From Chalara sp. BL73 (lineage: Eukaryota > Ascomycota > Leotiomycetes > Helotiales), in contig CAKJVC010000008.1 of NCBI GenBank assembly GCA_918026815.1, forward strand, positions 310,001 through 374,000: 64,000 nt of DNA, written 5' to 3'. The translations under genes were made by a program, and so were the position numbers. The notes under the pieces are model-generated. The model did no database searches. It was not told the DNA's origin and saw nothing but the letters and a program-made list of their open reading frames with translations. Shown piece after piece: positions 37,896 to 48,312 of the stretch. The number at the start of each line of letters is the position of its first letter. The stretch's first letter is position 1.

Positions 37896-39052
37896 CTACT
37901 TCTTTGATTGCTTCAGCATCGCCTCTTTCATAGCAGCACGGGCACTCCTGCTTCCACCAAGCTTCGGGCCCTTCAACTCCTCCTCTTCCTTCCTCTTTGC
38001 CGGATTTCGACTTGGAGGAGGGGCTGGCGCTGGTTTCTTTCGTTCTCTCTGTGAATCCATGAACTCTTTCCTAAATGCTTCCGCGATTCTGTCATCTGCT
38101 GCTTGATCATCCTTAATTTCTGGCTCTGGTGGTAGTTCGTCGTAGATTTCCACTGTATCACTGTTAGGAGCTACTCATACCAAGTTGCACAGATAACTTA
38201 CGTCTGTTCTCCCTCAAAATCTCCTCGACCAGCTTATCTCTTTTGATATCATCGCTACCTCTCCTCTTCTTGCTTCGCCATGGCTTCCCATCAGGACCCA
38301 GTCTAACCTTGACCGGCTTCGTCACCACCTCTTCATCCACAACTTCCTCTCCCTCCAGCCTCCTCCTTGCTCGTTCCGTCTGCTCGATATTTCGACTCCT
38401 CACTTCGTCGCCCAGATCAATCTCCATCAGCTTCCCAATCGCTGCAGGCTGTCTATTCGCCTCCTTATCCGCTCTTTTGACCTCAGCAAGGCCCGCTCCT
38501 TCCCTGACAAAGGCGTTGCTCATCGTAGCCTGCGCACCCGAAGGAGCCTCAGCAGTACGTCGTTTCGCCAATTCAGAATCTATATATGCCATCCTTGCTC
38601 TGTCAGTCACCATCCACCAGACGTCCCCGCACATAGTACAGAACGACTCACATATGCTTATTCACATCGGCAACTGTGCCTGTCTGTGGGGAGAATCTCC
38701 TCCCACCACCCGCCACTTCCCCCTCCTGTTCCTTCCCCTCTTTCTTCTCCACAAGCTCGCCGTCGTCGTTGCGGACTAAGTTCCCTAAAGCTTTGAACTC
38801 AACGCCGGTTTTTGGTTTCCGCTGTTTTCGCAAACGGAGAATCTCGGCTACGGAGAGACCAGACTCTGCTTCGGAGGCAGCATGAGCGCTGGAGGCGATT
38901 AGCTCATCAAGGCTTTGTGCTGGTGGAGGCGAGATTGAATTTGCTGCGTTCTCGTCATCGGAGGCGTTCGAGGCGCGTCGGCGATAGATCTTGCGCTTCT
39001 TGCTTGGGCGGAAGACGATAGCCTCAGGGTCTGCTGCGGGTTCTGATGCCAT
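37896..39052 (-). CDS. tls1: Tls1 / C9orf78 (Hep59) family protein
   Basis: Nuclear protein of the C9orf78/Tls1 family; in fission yeast Tls1 affects splicing of selected transcripts and telomeric silencing. Exons 39052-38652, 38593-38202 and 38152-37896 give 349 aa. The N-terminus has the typical FRPSKKRKIYRRR start and LSVAEILRLRKQRK. Removing intron 1 gives the conserved VNKHMMAYIDSELAKRR; intron 2 joins LRENR to LEIYDELPPEPE. The tail is charged, ending AAMKEAMLKQSKK. Two in-frame acceptors lie 6 nt apart for intron 1 (after 38600 or after 38594); the second gives the family-like HMMAYID, the first adds two residues (HIARMAYID). Confidence 0.85.
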
Positions 39053-39980
39053 GATCTTGGTGGTTTGTGTGAAAGAAAAGAAGAATCATCAAGTCGCGTG
39101 AAGGGAGGCATTGGGAGGCTGATAATGATCTGGGGTAAGGCTGAAAGGCTTGGCTTTTGGCTGAAATTGGCAATTTGCTCACTTTCGGGTCGAAAGTCTA
39201 GAAGTGCGATGGAAATCTTGCATCGGTTTACGTAGGAATAACTTGCAGAACGATTCATTTAGGTGCCACAGTACAGCATAATTGTTAATGATCAGGTGTA
39301 AAATTTTCAAAAGTTCTGCTGGAGCAGCTCTATCACGCAGGGCAACAGCTTGGCTTCGTCACCTTTGGACGGCTGTCATTCAATGCTATCACAGATCTTC
39401 TTCAAGTCCCAATCAAGCTGAGATCTCAATGAAAATAGGGTCATGCAAGCATGAAAGCAATCAAAAATTCCCCCGATGAAGACCCCGAAGGATATTCAAC
39501 AGTTCTCGACGCCCCGATGTGCAATGGAGGTCTCGTACTGCCAGCCTGTAATTCATGAGCTACAGAACTGTCAAGAAGGTAAGTATGAAGAAGAAAAGAA
39601 AAGCAAACGAAAGGGAGGACGAGAAGGTGTGCTTATATAGGCGTAGAGACACCTTAGCTTGGAGCTAATCTAGCGTGCCTCGCTAAATCTTGCATAGTAA
39701 CCCTACTGTACCCAGTGGTGATACATACTCCTCATGTGTGTGACATTGGTATTTTGACTCCAACCTCATTATTCCAAGAGACAACTCGTAGCCTATGTCC
39801 CTTTCCTGGTACTGAAAACCGGTAATTGGTAAACGTCCAACTCATTTCTCTTTCCTACAAATGTATGGAAAGTTCTAATAGACTCCTAAAGGACTTATAG
39901 CCGGAGCTTCTGAATCCATGTGAGCGTCAGCCGGGGCCACCACCTCTTCTCTTGCTTCAGAATACTCGTCGCTATTTAAA
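39053..39980. promoter_or_regulatory. divergent promoter region
   Basis: About 930 bp between the divergent Tls1-like and FolB-domain genes. No supportable gene; a 65-codon frame at 39282-39479 has no motif. Confidence 0.4.
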
Positions 39981-41102
39981 ATGAGTTTCCAGTTTGCTAC
40001 AACCTACGATATTGAACGGAAAGCCTCGAAACCACGCTCGGTTATCCGTGTCTCTAATTTGCAGACTAGTGTGCGGGTATGGAACGAGCCTTCTACATAC
40101 TTCAAGATTCAGGTACAATGACCAAACACCTATGCTAACTTTGAGTTTACAATAGGTTGGTACTGATGCTTGGGGCCGGGAAGGAAAGCTTCAACCAGTG
40201 CTTGTCTCCGTCGCTTGCTTTTTGAAAGCTCCTTTCTTGGCAGAAGATGTTGTGAATGAGAGAACTATCCATTATGGAACTTTAAGCAAGACTATATTGG
40301 AAGCCACTGGCAGTTTTGAGAAGCATGTCCTGAGAAATATCCAAAGCAAGAATGGAACTCTTATGCTGCTATGGGAACATGTCCTGGGACATTTAGGAGG
40401 ATGGTTTTTGGTGGGACGAAAAACAGTCCTGGCATTTAATAAGACACTGCTTGCGGAGCTAGCCGAAAGGATCGACATGGAGATTACCCTCCCGAAAGCC
40501 TCATTGATTGGGAGTGGCATCAGCATCTCTGGGTCTCTCGTCGTCAATAAAGATGGACTCGTTGATCATCAGTCAAGAGTGTTACGACTGCACGATCTAA
40601 GAATCCCAACTTTAATTGGGGTCAACCCAAACGAGAGACTAGCCAAACAAATTATTGTTGCGGGCATTGACATAGATTATTGGTGGGCTGAGGCCGATTT
40701 GTACGCTCAACTGGAACAGATCGTCGTGAAGGTTGGTGTTATACTTGAAATTGATAACAATAAGCTAACCAGGAACAGACAATCGAGGAGTCAAGTTTCG
40801 AGACTCTTGAGGCACTCGAACACCATCTTATCTGGAGAATCATGAACTACTTTCTGGTACCGCACTTTCGTGGCAGAAATGACACTTCGCAATTTGATAT
40901 AGACGGCTTTTCGCACAATATCAAGATCGCCTTATCAAAACCTACTGCTGTTACCTTTGCCGATGCTCCCACTGTGGAGCTTGCACGGGACGGTCAAGAT
41001 TTGAAGAGCGATGTTCATCTTCACCAAGGAAGTTTGCAGCCTGTCCCGTTTCCACTACAAACGCGCCTGGATGATTGGATCCAGAGTTTGAACACCGAGT
41101 GA
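39981..41102 (+). CDS. tandem FolB (dihydroneopterin aldolase/epimerase) domain protein
   Basis: Exons 39981-40112, 40156-40731 and 40779-41102, all phase 0, give 343 aa. The first FolB-like domain covers about residues 22-105 (VIRVSNLQTSVRV, then VGTDAWGREGKLQPVLVSV, then TIHYGTLSKTI). The second covers about 205-315 (LHDLRIPTLIGVNPNERLAK, LEALEHHLIWRIMN). In fungi dihydroneopterin aldolase usually forms the first part of the trifunctional folate protein Fol1; here the domains stand alone, without pyrophosphokinase or dihydropteroate synthase. Catalytic competence is uncertain because I cannot place all active-site residues. Intron 2 is 47 nt with a weak GTTGGT donor but a good GCTAAC branch site. 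Confidence 0.75.
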
Positions 41103-41587
41103 GGCTGGGTTTGTGGAACTAAGCTCGTCGCTGGTCTTCTTCCCTGGCTCAGGGGCTTATTGAATGTCTCTAAACTTCTAGAGACTTGAACGCTGCTGTT
41201 CTCCTCTGCTCTACGAATAGTTGGCCATGTGCTTGGAGTGGAGAAATCAGCATTACTATCATATCTCCTTCGGCTAGGCACCAATGCGTTATAGGCGAGT
41301 AGGCTGGCTATGCTAGGCGGATATCTTCCAGTATGTGAGCAGGAATAGTACACTAACAAGCGGAGACTTTCATAATCCAGGTTCGGTAGAACAGGCTCGT
41401 TGTGGCCTTGATCCCATTCTGGTAGTCGAAACTAGGTTCTGCCAAGGGCTAGCTGATGTCAAGATGAGTCCTAATGCGATATCTCTGAGGTTCATAGTTT
41501 ATTTGACAGAAAGCATAACTCAACTCACTAGCTCGCTCTAATGCCTATATTTTCCTTCTGGGTCTATAATCAAACCAATCCCAAGCC
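41103..41587. terminator. convergent 3' region
   Basis: About 485 bp between convergent stop codons of the FolB-domain and GNAT genes. No gene is seen; a 68-codon frame has no motif. Confidence 0.4.
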
Positions 41588-42340
41588 TCACACCACTTTC
41601 TTTCCATTCCCCTCCCAAATCATGACGCCCCCAACCTCCCCATTATTCTCCACAAGATTACCCTGATCAAACCGTCCCAGCAACCTAAATCCCACGCGCC
41701 TATACATCCTCTCTCCCTCTTCACTCGCCTCCAACCCCACCACAACGCCCTCCTTCTCCGCTTTCTTGATCACTTCCCCCATCAGCCTCTTCCCGATGCC
41801 TAGCCCCTGAAACTCCTTCCTCACCACACAGCTCTGAACGTACCACCTCTCCCTCCTCCCCTCCACATCCCAATACTTCTTCTCATCCCCCTCATTACTC
41901 GCGAGGAACACCTTCAAATGCTCGGGGGACTCCGATTTATTCCCTCCCACTGCCCACACGAGGATCCAGCGCCACAGCTCGAAAAGCACGCTCAGGAAAC
42001 TCAGCCAGATGCTCTTGCGGCTCCGGATCTGGGCCTGCGCGCCGGCGTCGTTGCCGATACGCTGGAGCTGCGTGTAGCCGATAGGCAGCGACGGGTTGGA
42101 AGCCCGACAGGCGACGATGGTGAGGTTCCGCGGGTCCAGCATGCGGATGAGCGCTCGGTGCATAAACCCGCGCCGGTAGTGCCTGGGGTGCGCTTCCCTG
42201 TGAGGGCTCAGGAATTCCGTGAGCCTGGTGTCGTAGTACGTCTCCGCTGCGATGCCGCCGATGGTTCGGTATTCCCACAGACGTGCTGGCCGGAGGATAA
42301 ACCCTTGTGATTTGGAAGTGGCCGAGCCATTGGAGGCCAT
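41588..42340 (-). CDS. GNAT-family N-acetyltransferase
   Basis: Single exon, 250 aa. Acetyl-CoA-dependent transferase of the GNAT fold; substrate unknown. The acetyl-CoA binding motif A is clear near residues 170-190: CVVRKEFQGLGIGKRLMGEV, matching Q/RxxGxG/A, followed by the motif B region VGLEASEEGERMYRRVGFR. The N-terminus (FILRPARLWEYRTIGGIAAE) fits strand 1 and helix 1. Between them lies a hydrophobic, Trp-rich insertion (SFLSVLFELWRWILVWAVGG) that could bind a membrane or a lipid-like substrate, which is unusual for a soluble GNAT. The first third has higher GC than its neighbours. Confidence 0.85.
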   Translation of the reverse strand: MASNGSATSKSQGFILRPARLWEYRTIGGIAAETYYDTRLTEFLSPHREAHPRHYRRGFMHRALIRMLDPRNLTIVACRASNPSLPIGYTQLQRIGNDAGAQAQIRSRKSIWLSFLSVLFELWRWILVWAVGGNKSESPEHLKVFLASNEGDEKKYWDVEGRRERWYVQSCVVRKEFQGLGIGKRLMGEVIKKAEKEGVVVGLEASEEGERMYRRVGFRLLGRFDQGNLVENNGEVGGVMIWEGNGKKVV

Positions 42341-43360
42341 GTTTACAGGTTCCCCTTTTACAAAAGAGCGGTTCCTGTTTTGGACACTCCCGCTGCGCTG
42401 CGAATGTGCGATGGTGTTGGGCTAGGAGATATGCATGTGCATTTATCCTCAACACTAATGTATAGCGGCAAGGGCACCAGATCCGAAAATTATAGAACCA
42501 GCAGGGGCCAGCAGTCTGCTCTTCGCTTTCTATTCCGTTTTATATATTCAAATCAGAATAAAATTCTTGTATCAAATCCTTTTCAAGCTCGCCGCGCTGA
42601 GTCATGACCCATTTGTGGGTCGTGGCCTCGGCCAGCCGAACATGGAAGGACTAATAATAACACACTGACTTCTTAATACCCCGATCACTGCTGCTGCTGC
42701 TGCTGCTGCTCGGAATTGAATAAAATGCATTCTGGTGGTGATAGAAAAATTTCCGTACCAAATTGTCACTAACGCCGTTTTGTGAGGCTGAACTCCGTTG
42801 CTATTCCGCGAGTGTGTCATTGAGCTCCGTTCCTAATATGAGGTTTTAGTGGACTTTGGTATATGAACACTCGATTCGAGCGACGCTGAGCGGCCGCGAT
42901 GAGAGCAGAGTCCTAGAAGATTTTTTTGATAGCCTTGTGATTCGAGTGAAGCTCAGGTATCAGGAAGGATCGAGACTACTAGGCGGCTGAAGGCTCGAAA
43001 GACTTTCTGCCTTTGCGTTTGCTTTTGCCCGCAGTATTATTCAGGTGTTGGTCTGCTTTTCGTTTGCTCATACATCGGTGTTTCAGAGATATGATGGAAT
43101 ATCTTGATGTCGTGGAGGACTAGAGATCCTGGGACTCGAGCAGATCCACAGCAAGTGTCTGAGAATATTTTTGTTCAATGTATCATTTATGTACATGTTT
43201 TGACCTCATATATGCATCCTTCTAGCTTCCAGTATGACACTTAGCTCCTTCATCCTGGTCATCATAGCTTTCGAAGACGTCAACGTCGCGACGTCGGTAT
43301 GCTTAATCTATATGCACTTTATCATATAACCTCATTCCATCATAACTTCCGTGTCGCGAT
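42341..43360. other. intergenic region
   Basis: About 1 kb between the GNAT gene start and the 3' end of the tail-anchored protein gene. It contains a CTG triplet tract (42688-42710). No gene is supported. Confidence 0.45.
42688..42710. repeat. (CTG)n microsatellite
   Basis: About 7.7 copies of CTG in noncoding sequence. Confidence 0.9.
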
Positions 43361-43777
43361 TCAGCGGGCATTTACAAAATACCAGCCGCAAACTGCTGCT
43401 GCAGTGACGACAATAATAACAGCGAGTGTGATACTGACGCAGATGACCCGGCATCTTCTCTTCTCCTTATGTTGTTGGACAAGCCATTGATCTCTGCCAC
43501 CACATGTCAGCTATGCTACTTATTACCTCTTTCCATACCGGGCATGTGCAACATACTCATTCTTCATATCGAAGCTGCTAGGAGACTTGGCGCCTTTCTC
43601 CGAATCGAAGGTCTCTGCTCGATGCACTGCCGTGGAGAATCTCTTCCAGAAAGCTGGATCCCTCACAAGTCCCATCTCTGGTTGGTGACTGGAAGGAGCA
43701 ACAGATAAAGGTCTTGTCAAGTGAACTTGTTGCAATGGCGAAGGTAGATGCACCTTTGCCTGGTGTGGGCGAGGCAT
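43361..43777 (-). CDS. small tail-anchored membrane protein
   Basis: Exons 43777-43539 and 43493-43361 give 123 aa (130 aa if the upstream ATG at 43798 is used). The first exon encodes a polar region with DPAFWKRFSTAVHRAE, a block that looks strongly conserved in related small fungal proteins. The second encodes WLVQQHKEKRRCR, then a single membrane helix (VICVSITLAVIIVVTAAAVC) and ends GWYFVNAR, so the protein is probably tail-anchored. The 45-nt intron (donor GTATGG, branch CTGAC, acceptor GGCAG) is preferred over a donor 12 nt downstream, which would leave a 33-nt intron. Function unknown. Confidence 0.68.
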
Positions 43778-43798
43778 GGCAGTTATGAGTATGTGCAA

Positions 43799-44908
43799 TC
43801 CAAGTTCGAGTTAAACCTTAGGACCCAATAATCGAGAAGACTTCCAAGATACTGTATTCCCACCAAAGCAAGATGTTTATTTTCACGAGCTTTGAATCTC
43901 TTGACTTCTAGGATAAGAGCCTAGATAATAGAACTTTAGATTTCGAAAAACGAGTGACTGAGAAAAGACTCTGGACACAAAAGAATGAAGTGTCACAAGA
44001 TGCCAACAAAAGAGCGTAAAGCCAACGATGGACGAAGATCAAGGTGTCATGGACGACGACGAAGAAGTAGCAGCAGCAGCAGGCAAACTCCATCGCCCAA
44101 TATGGGGGGCACCGCCATGTACATATCAGCAAACAAAACACAAACCCACATAAGGAGCCAGAGCGCCGGACATTAGCACACCTTTCCTTGTTTTGCCGGA
44201 AAAAGAATGGGTAACACGCATCGGTCTTGCGGCGGGTAGATCTTCTTCTGCCAATGAACGTCGCGGGAAGTGATGGACGAAGTACCGTTGTCTTTCTGCA
44301 AGCCTCTGCCGAGATTAAGCCCCATCGTCAAGGGCGCGGCTGGACAGGGGATACGCTTTGTAGGGATTTTCATGAAATGGTGCGTGTGCCTGGATGCAAA
44401 ATTGTGAAATTGCTGTTGGTTGTGGGCCAGCCAATAGGGCCTGGACTTTCTAGGCGTTGGATGACCTCTTAGCAAGGGAAAAGGAGGTCAAAGTTGTAAA
44501 CGCTGAGCAGTCGAGCAAACTTGATTGAATATTTTGACTGTCCCATTTTCGGTGGTACAATTCCGGATGTTTTGGAAAATGGAACTATGCGAGGATTATA
44601 GTAGGCACCTAGAATAGGCACAAATGTAATTTGTACGACGTGTCAGCTCCAAAATTGTAAATGTAAAGATCATGATGTGATGCCACCTTGCTGCAGAATT
44701 TCGAGGTGCAGCTTCCACATCAGGGGCAACCTACCCGAATGCGGCTAGGCATGAGGCGCACACAGTCGCAGCCTTGCAGCCTCGGTCCCAAGGCTGCGCA
44801 TCTTTTTTTCGCCTTCCCATCGACCACTCCGTGCATCAAGCCTGTGTGACCTCCCAAAAAGAGGAGAGCCAATATCATCCCCAAGAATTTACCCGCCCGT
44901 AACGAACC
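43799..44908. other. intergenic region
   Basis: About 1.1 kb between the divergent tail-anchored protein and GIG1-like genes. A 100-codon frame at 44173-44475 (-) and others have no recognisable motif. The stretch before 44909 is the GIG1 promoter. Confidence 0.4.
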
Positions 44909-45832
44909 ATGGGCAGCACCACGCCCACCACCACGCCTCCGCTCCCCTACTGGCACACCAACGTCCCGTCCCCGCTCCGCACCGCCCGGTGCCCCGCCTT
45001 CCTCCTGCGCCTCTCGCCCAAAGACCTCGGGATCATCTCCACCCCGGATTCCCTCCACCGGCCGCTCTCGTGGCCCGGGGTCCGGGCCATCATCCGGGAG
45101 AATAGGCTCGACGCGTTTCAGAGGAAACCGAGCGACCTGAGGAGGTACTTGGAGTATAACTGGAATTTGAAGCGCGAGTATGGGAGCGTGATGGCGTTCG
45201 TGGTGGAGGAAAGGTTGGGGTGGGATTGCGAGGGTATGCAGGCCAAGGGCGGGCTCGAGAGAGAGGAGAATTTGAAGGTACTTTGGAATGATTGGCCGTA
45301 TGGGATTGATGAGCGGATTGTGCATTTGGTGAGTTTGCTCTTTTGCTGGATTTTGAGGAGAGTTTTTTTCCTTCCTCCCTAGCTCTGAATGCTTGGATGG
45401 ATCTTCGTGTAATGCGTTGCTTGAGTTTGGAAGTTTCCGCTGCCCGTTCATGTCTTGTTCTTGGTGTATTTTGCAGGATCTTGGGGTATCATTTGAGTGC
45501 TGACTGTACATCCCCCAGGTGGTCTGGACGAAGTTTGAATTAGAAGATGATCCAAAGACAGGCGATTTGACGGACAAAGCCAGAGCTGAAATTCAGGACT
45601 ATGTGGACAAGACCTTCAGTAGTAAGGTTGGGAAGGAGAATGTGAGTTTCTCTCTACAACCTAAACCCTTTATGCTGACATGAAATTTGAGGTCGTGTGG
45701 TTCAAGAACTGGAGGTCTCTCAAGTCAGTACATGCGGTGGAGCATTTTCACGTCATGCTCTTTAACCCACAACCGGAGTTCATCAAGGAGATCACAAATG
45801 GAGATGTCCCACTGAGCAGAAGATGCAAATGA
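44909..45832 (+). CDS. gig1: GIG1-like protein (DUF3605), N-acetylglucosamine-induced
   Basis: Exons 44909-45328, 45519-45641 and 45692-45832, all phase 0, give 227 aa. The protein has the features of the DUF3605/GIG1 family: [13 protein letters not shown] start, [54 protein letters not shown], then [20 protein letters not shown] and a C-terminal [13 protein letters not shown]1 is induced by N-acetylglucosamine in Candida albicans; the biochemical role is not settled. Intron 1 is long for this window (190 nt, GTGAGT...CCCCCAG). The 5' third is markedly GC-rich compared with the rest, and a long antisense frame over it is a by-product of that bias. Confidence 0.85.
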
Positions 45833-46098
45833 GTGATGCTCAAACTCGCGAAGTCTTGAATTTTTTGGGCGTTGGAAAAGCAAAAAGAATAGAGCACGAA
45901 CAGACCCTAGAAATAGAACCTTAGATATCTAGTAAGATAATGTATGATGGTCCCCCTCCTTAGCAAGCAGGTATTTGATCGTGGGTATCTCTGCCAAACC
46001 CTTTCATCCATACTGTACAGACATAATGTACATATCAACCACCTCCAAGCCTATTTGCCAAACGCCTTGCTGTTGAACTAATCCCATAAGATGATAGT

Positions 46099-47523
46099 TT
46101 AGTATTCCATTGCCACTCCCAGTCCAGCTTCTCTATCTTTTCTCAACCCTTCATCTTCTTCCTCTCTGGCCTTCCGTATGTCTTCATCAATGCTACTTTT
46201 GATGCCAGCAAGATCAGGCGGCGTGCGCTTCATTTGTACACTAGGTGCAGCATTCACGAATCGCAACTGTTCTGTTATAGACTCGATTATATCGTTTATC
46301 TTTTTTGGAGAGTTTTTGTTTGCTCGCGGACCATCATGAAGGATCTGATCCAATGTAGGGAAAAGCGTGGTGTGGCGGAAGTGTTCTCGATAAGGAGTGT
46401 GCAGTGGAATCTCTGGGTCGATGTTCCCCTCACAACCTATGGCTATGCTTGTCTCATGAGCCCAAGCTCTCGCGACATTACGAGGTGTATAGCCTCCACC
46501 ACCAAGAAGTAAAAGAGGCAGACCAAGCGATTTGCAGTATGAGACGCAAGCTCCGTGACCTTGAACCTGGACATTGAAACGACCAAGGCGGTCTCCAGCG
46601 AGTGAGTCAGCTCCACATTGGAGGACTATGGCACTTGGTCGGAACTTCTCAACACACCGTCCAATAACAGTCTTGAACAGATATACATACTGTTCATCAT
46701 CTATCCCGTCAGAAAGAGGAACATTGATTGCGTGATGGGCACCAGGATTTTCTTCACTCTCTGGACCAGTTCTATCAAGATCACCAGTTCCAGGAAAGAA
46801 GTTCAGTCCATCATACTTGTGTATTGAGACCGTGAGGACACGATCTGTAGACCAGAACGCCTCTTCGACACCGTCACCATGATGGACATCTATGTCAATA
46901 TACAGGACTCGCGGATGTTTTCTCAATAGCTGAAGGATCGCTAATACAATATCATTTGCATAACAAAACCCACTGGCCTCGGCTTTTTTGGCATGATGCA
47001 GACCGCCCGACCAGTTTATGGCAATATCAGACTGGTTATTGCAAAGCTTCCGTGCTGCGTCAATCGACGCTCCAGAGTACATGGAGCAGTAATTGAACAA
47101 ACCCTCGAATACCGGGCAATCCGATCCTCCTAGATTAAAAGGTTGAGGTGTGTCATCGTCTGGCATAGCAACCTTTGCAGTCTGAAGATACTCAAGGTAT
47201 TCCTCAGAGTGGAAGTCCTGCATTTCCTCCTCGGTGGCTCGCCGGGATCGAAATGTATCCATTGCAGCATGCATTCCGTAAGACATGATGAGAGCTTTTG
47301 AAAGAGTGAGGCGCCATGGCTTCATCGGATGGGAGTGTCCAAAATGGTGCTTCTCTATCTCCGGGTTGAGGTGAAAGGATACATTGTATCCTTTGGGCCT
47401 GACGATTCCATTATCTTGCACAGCGTCGTGGATTTTGCGCAAGAATGCTAGGTTGTGCTCATCCGTTGGCTGGTCGAGAGACACGCCATACTCCTGGACG
47501 ATATCTCTGGTCAGAAACACCAT
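46099..47523 (-). CDS. hosA: class I histone deacetylase (HosA/Hos2-like)
   Basis: Zn-dependent lysine deacetylase acting on histone tails in the nucleus. One exon, 474 aa. Conserved blocks: YNVSFHLNPEIEKHHFGHSH, HPMKPWRLTLSKALI, the catalytic INWSGGLHHAKKAEASGFCY with its two His, the metal-binding YIDIDVHHGDGVEEAF, the LQCGADSLAGDRLGRFN loop and the LLGGGGYTPRNVARAW Gly loop. Length and the PKGYNVSFH start place it closer to Hos2/HosA than Rpd3, which has a longer acidic tail; the subclass call is inference. In yeast Hos2 works in the Set3 complex. An in-frame TGA lies just upstream, after a possible acceptor, so an extra 5' exon cannot be excluded. It is divergent from the ING-family gene. 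Confidence 0.92.
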   Translation of the reverse strand: MVFLTRDIVQEYGVSLDQPTDEHNLAFLRKIHDAVQDNGIVRPKGYNVSFHLNPEIEKHHFGHSHPMKPWRLTLSKALIMSYGMHAAMDTFRSRRATEEEMQDFHSEEYLEYLQTAKVAMPDDDTPQPFNLGGSDCPVFEGLFNYCSMYSGASIDAARKLCNNQSDIAINWSGGLHHAKKAEASGFCYANDIVLAILQLLRKHPRVLYIDIDVHHGDGVEEAFWSTDRVLTVSIHKYDGLNFFPGTGDLDRTGPESEENPGAHHAINVPLSDGIDDEQYVYLFKTVIGRCVEKFRPSAIVLQCGADSLAGDRLGRFNVQVQGHGACVSYCKSLGLPLLLLGGGGYTPRNVARAWAHETSIAIGCEGNIDPEIPLHTPYREHFRHTTLFPTLDQILHDGPRANKNSPKKINDIIESITEQLRFVNAAPSVQMKRTPPDLAGIKSSIDEDIRKAREEEDEGLRKDREAGLGVAMEY

Positions 47524-48312
47524 CTCAGCCTCTGTATATCATATGCGACGCAATGTCCTGTCGTCTTCCGTTGGCCTTTGAGACAATTCGAAGGCGGTTG
47601 GTCTGTTAACCACAGGCTACTCGGCCTTTCAAATGTAAGACCTGCCGTAAATATCGTCGATCCCAAAAGCAATAGTAGCTGGTATGTCCACACTTTCGAT
47701 CAGATGGAGGTAGTTGTCTGATTGCGCTTCAAGCTATTGTTGGCGCTGTCTTCGCAGGAATGATCTCGTACCGTAAGCTTGTCTGGATATGCTGTTTGTT
47801 CGCGGATCTGCATGTTCCTCTATGAAGTATCATGGTCGCATTATACAGGACATTCAGCGCAAAAAGCACCTTAAAACGTAGTGAATAGAGGTTGCAGCCC
47901 CACACCCACCAACAGAAATCTGGAGGCTGAACATTACCAATCCCCCTGCTTAGCTTTAGGCCTCGGTAGAAGCTAGACTAGCTCTAAAATAGCTAGCTTC
48001 AGCCTTACCAAATCCACCTTTTCCAGGCTTTGGGGCTTTTGAGAAATCGCTATCGTGACACTATCGCAACTTCCTTCGCTTCTCGCCCAGCCTCCTACCA
48101 TTTAATTCAAGTAAAATTCTCCGTACGCACAGGAGATTCACCCTATCCTATTCAGGTCGTAGCGACTAGGGAACCTCTCTTCCCCTCTCTATCCATAAAA
48201 AGTAGGAACAACAATCCGTCAATTTTTCGCAACAGTCCGCCCGCTCTTCTTTTCTTTTCTTTTCTTTTTTTTACAGTTGTCAAGTTTTAGTTAGTGAGAA
48301 GTATTAACAGGC
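47524..48312. promoter_or_regulatory. divergent promoter, histone deacetylase and ING protein
   Basis: About 790 bp between two divergent chromatin genes. Just before the ING start there is a strong pyrimidine tract (CTTTTCTTTTCTTTTC then T-rich, ending TTTACAG at about 48274), which could be a 5'UTR splice acceptor or a CT-rich leader. No gene is seen. Confidence 0.45.

Noticed and set aside
38243..38779. 178-codon plus-strand frame
   Set aside because: Antisense to the Tls1-like gene, whose three exons form a family-consistent protein.
44720..45577. 285-codon open frame on the minus strand
   Set aside because: It overlaps the GC-rich first exon of the GIG1-like gene in antisense. The GIG1 reading has family motifs and consistent introns; this one has none.
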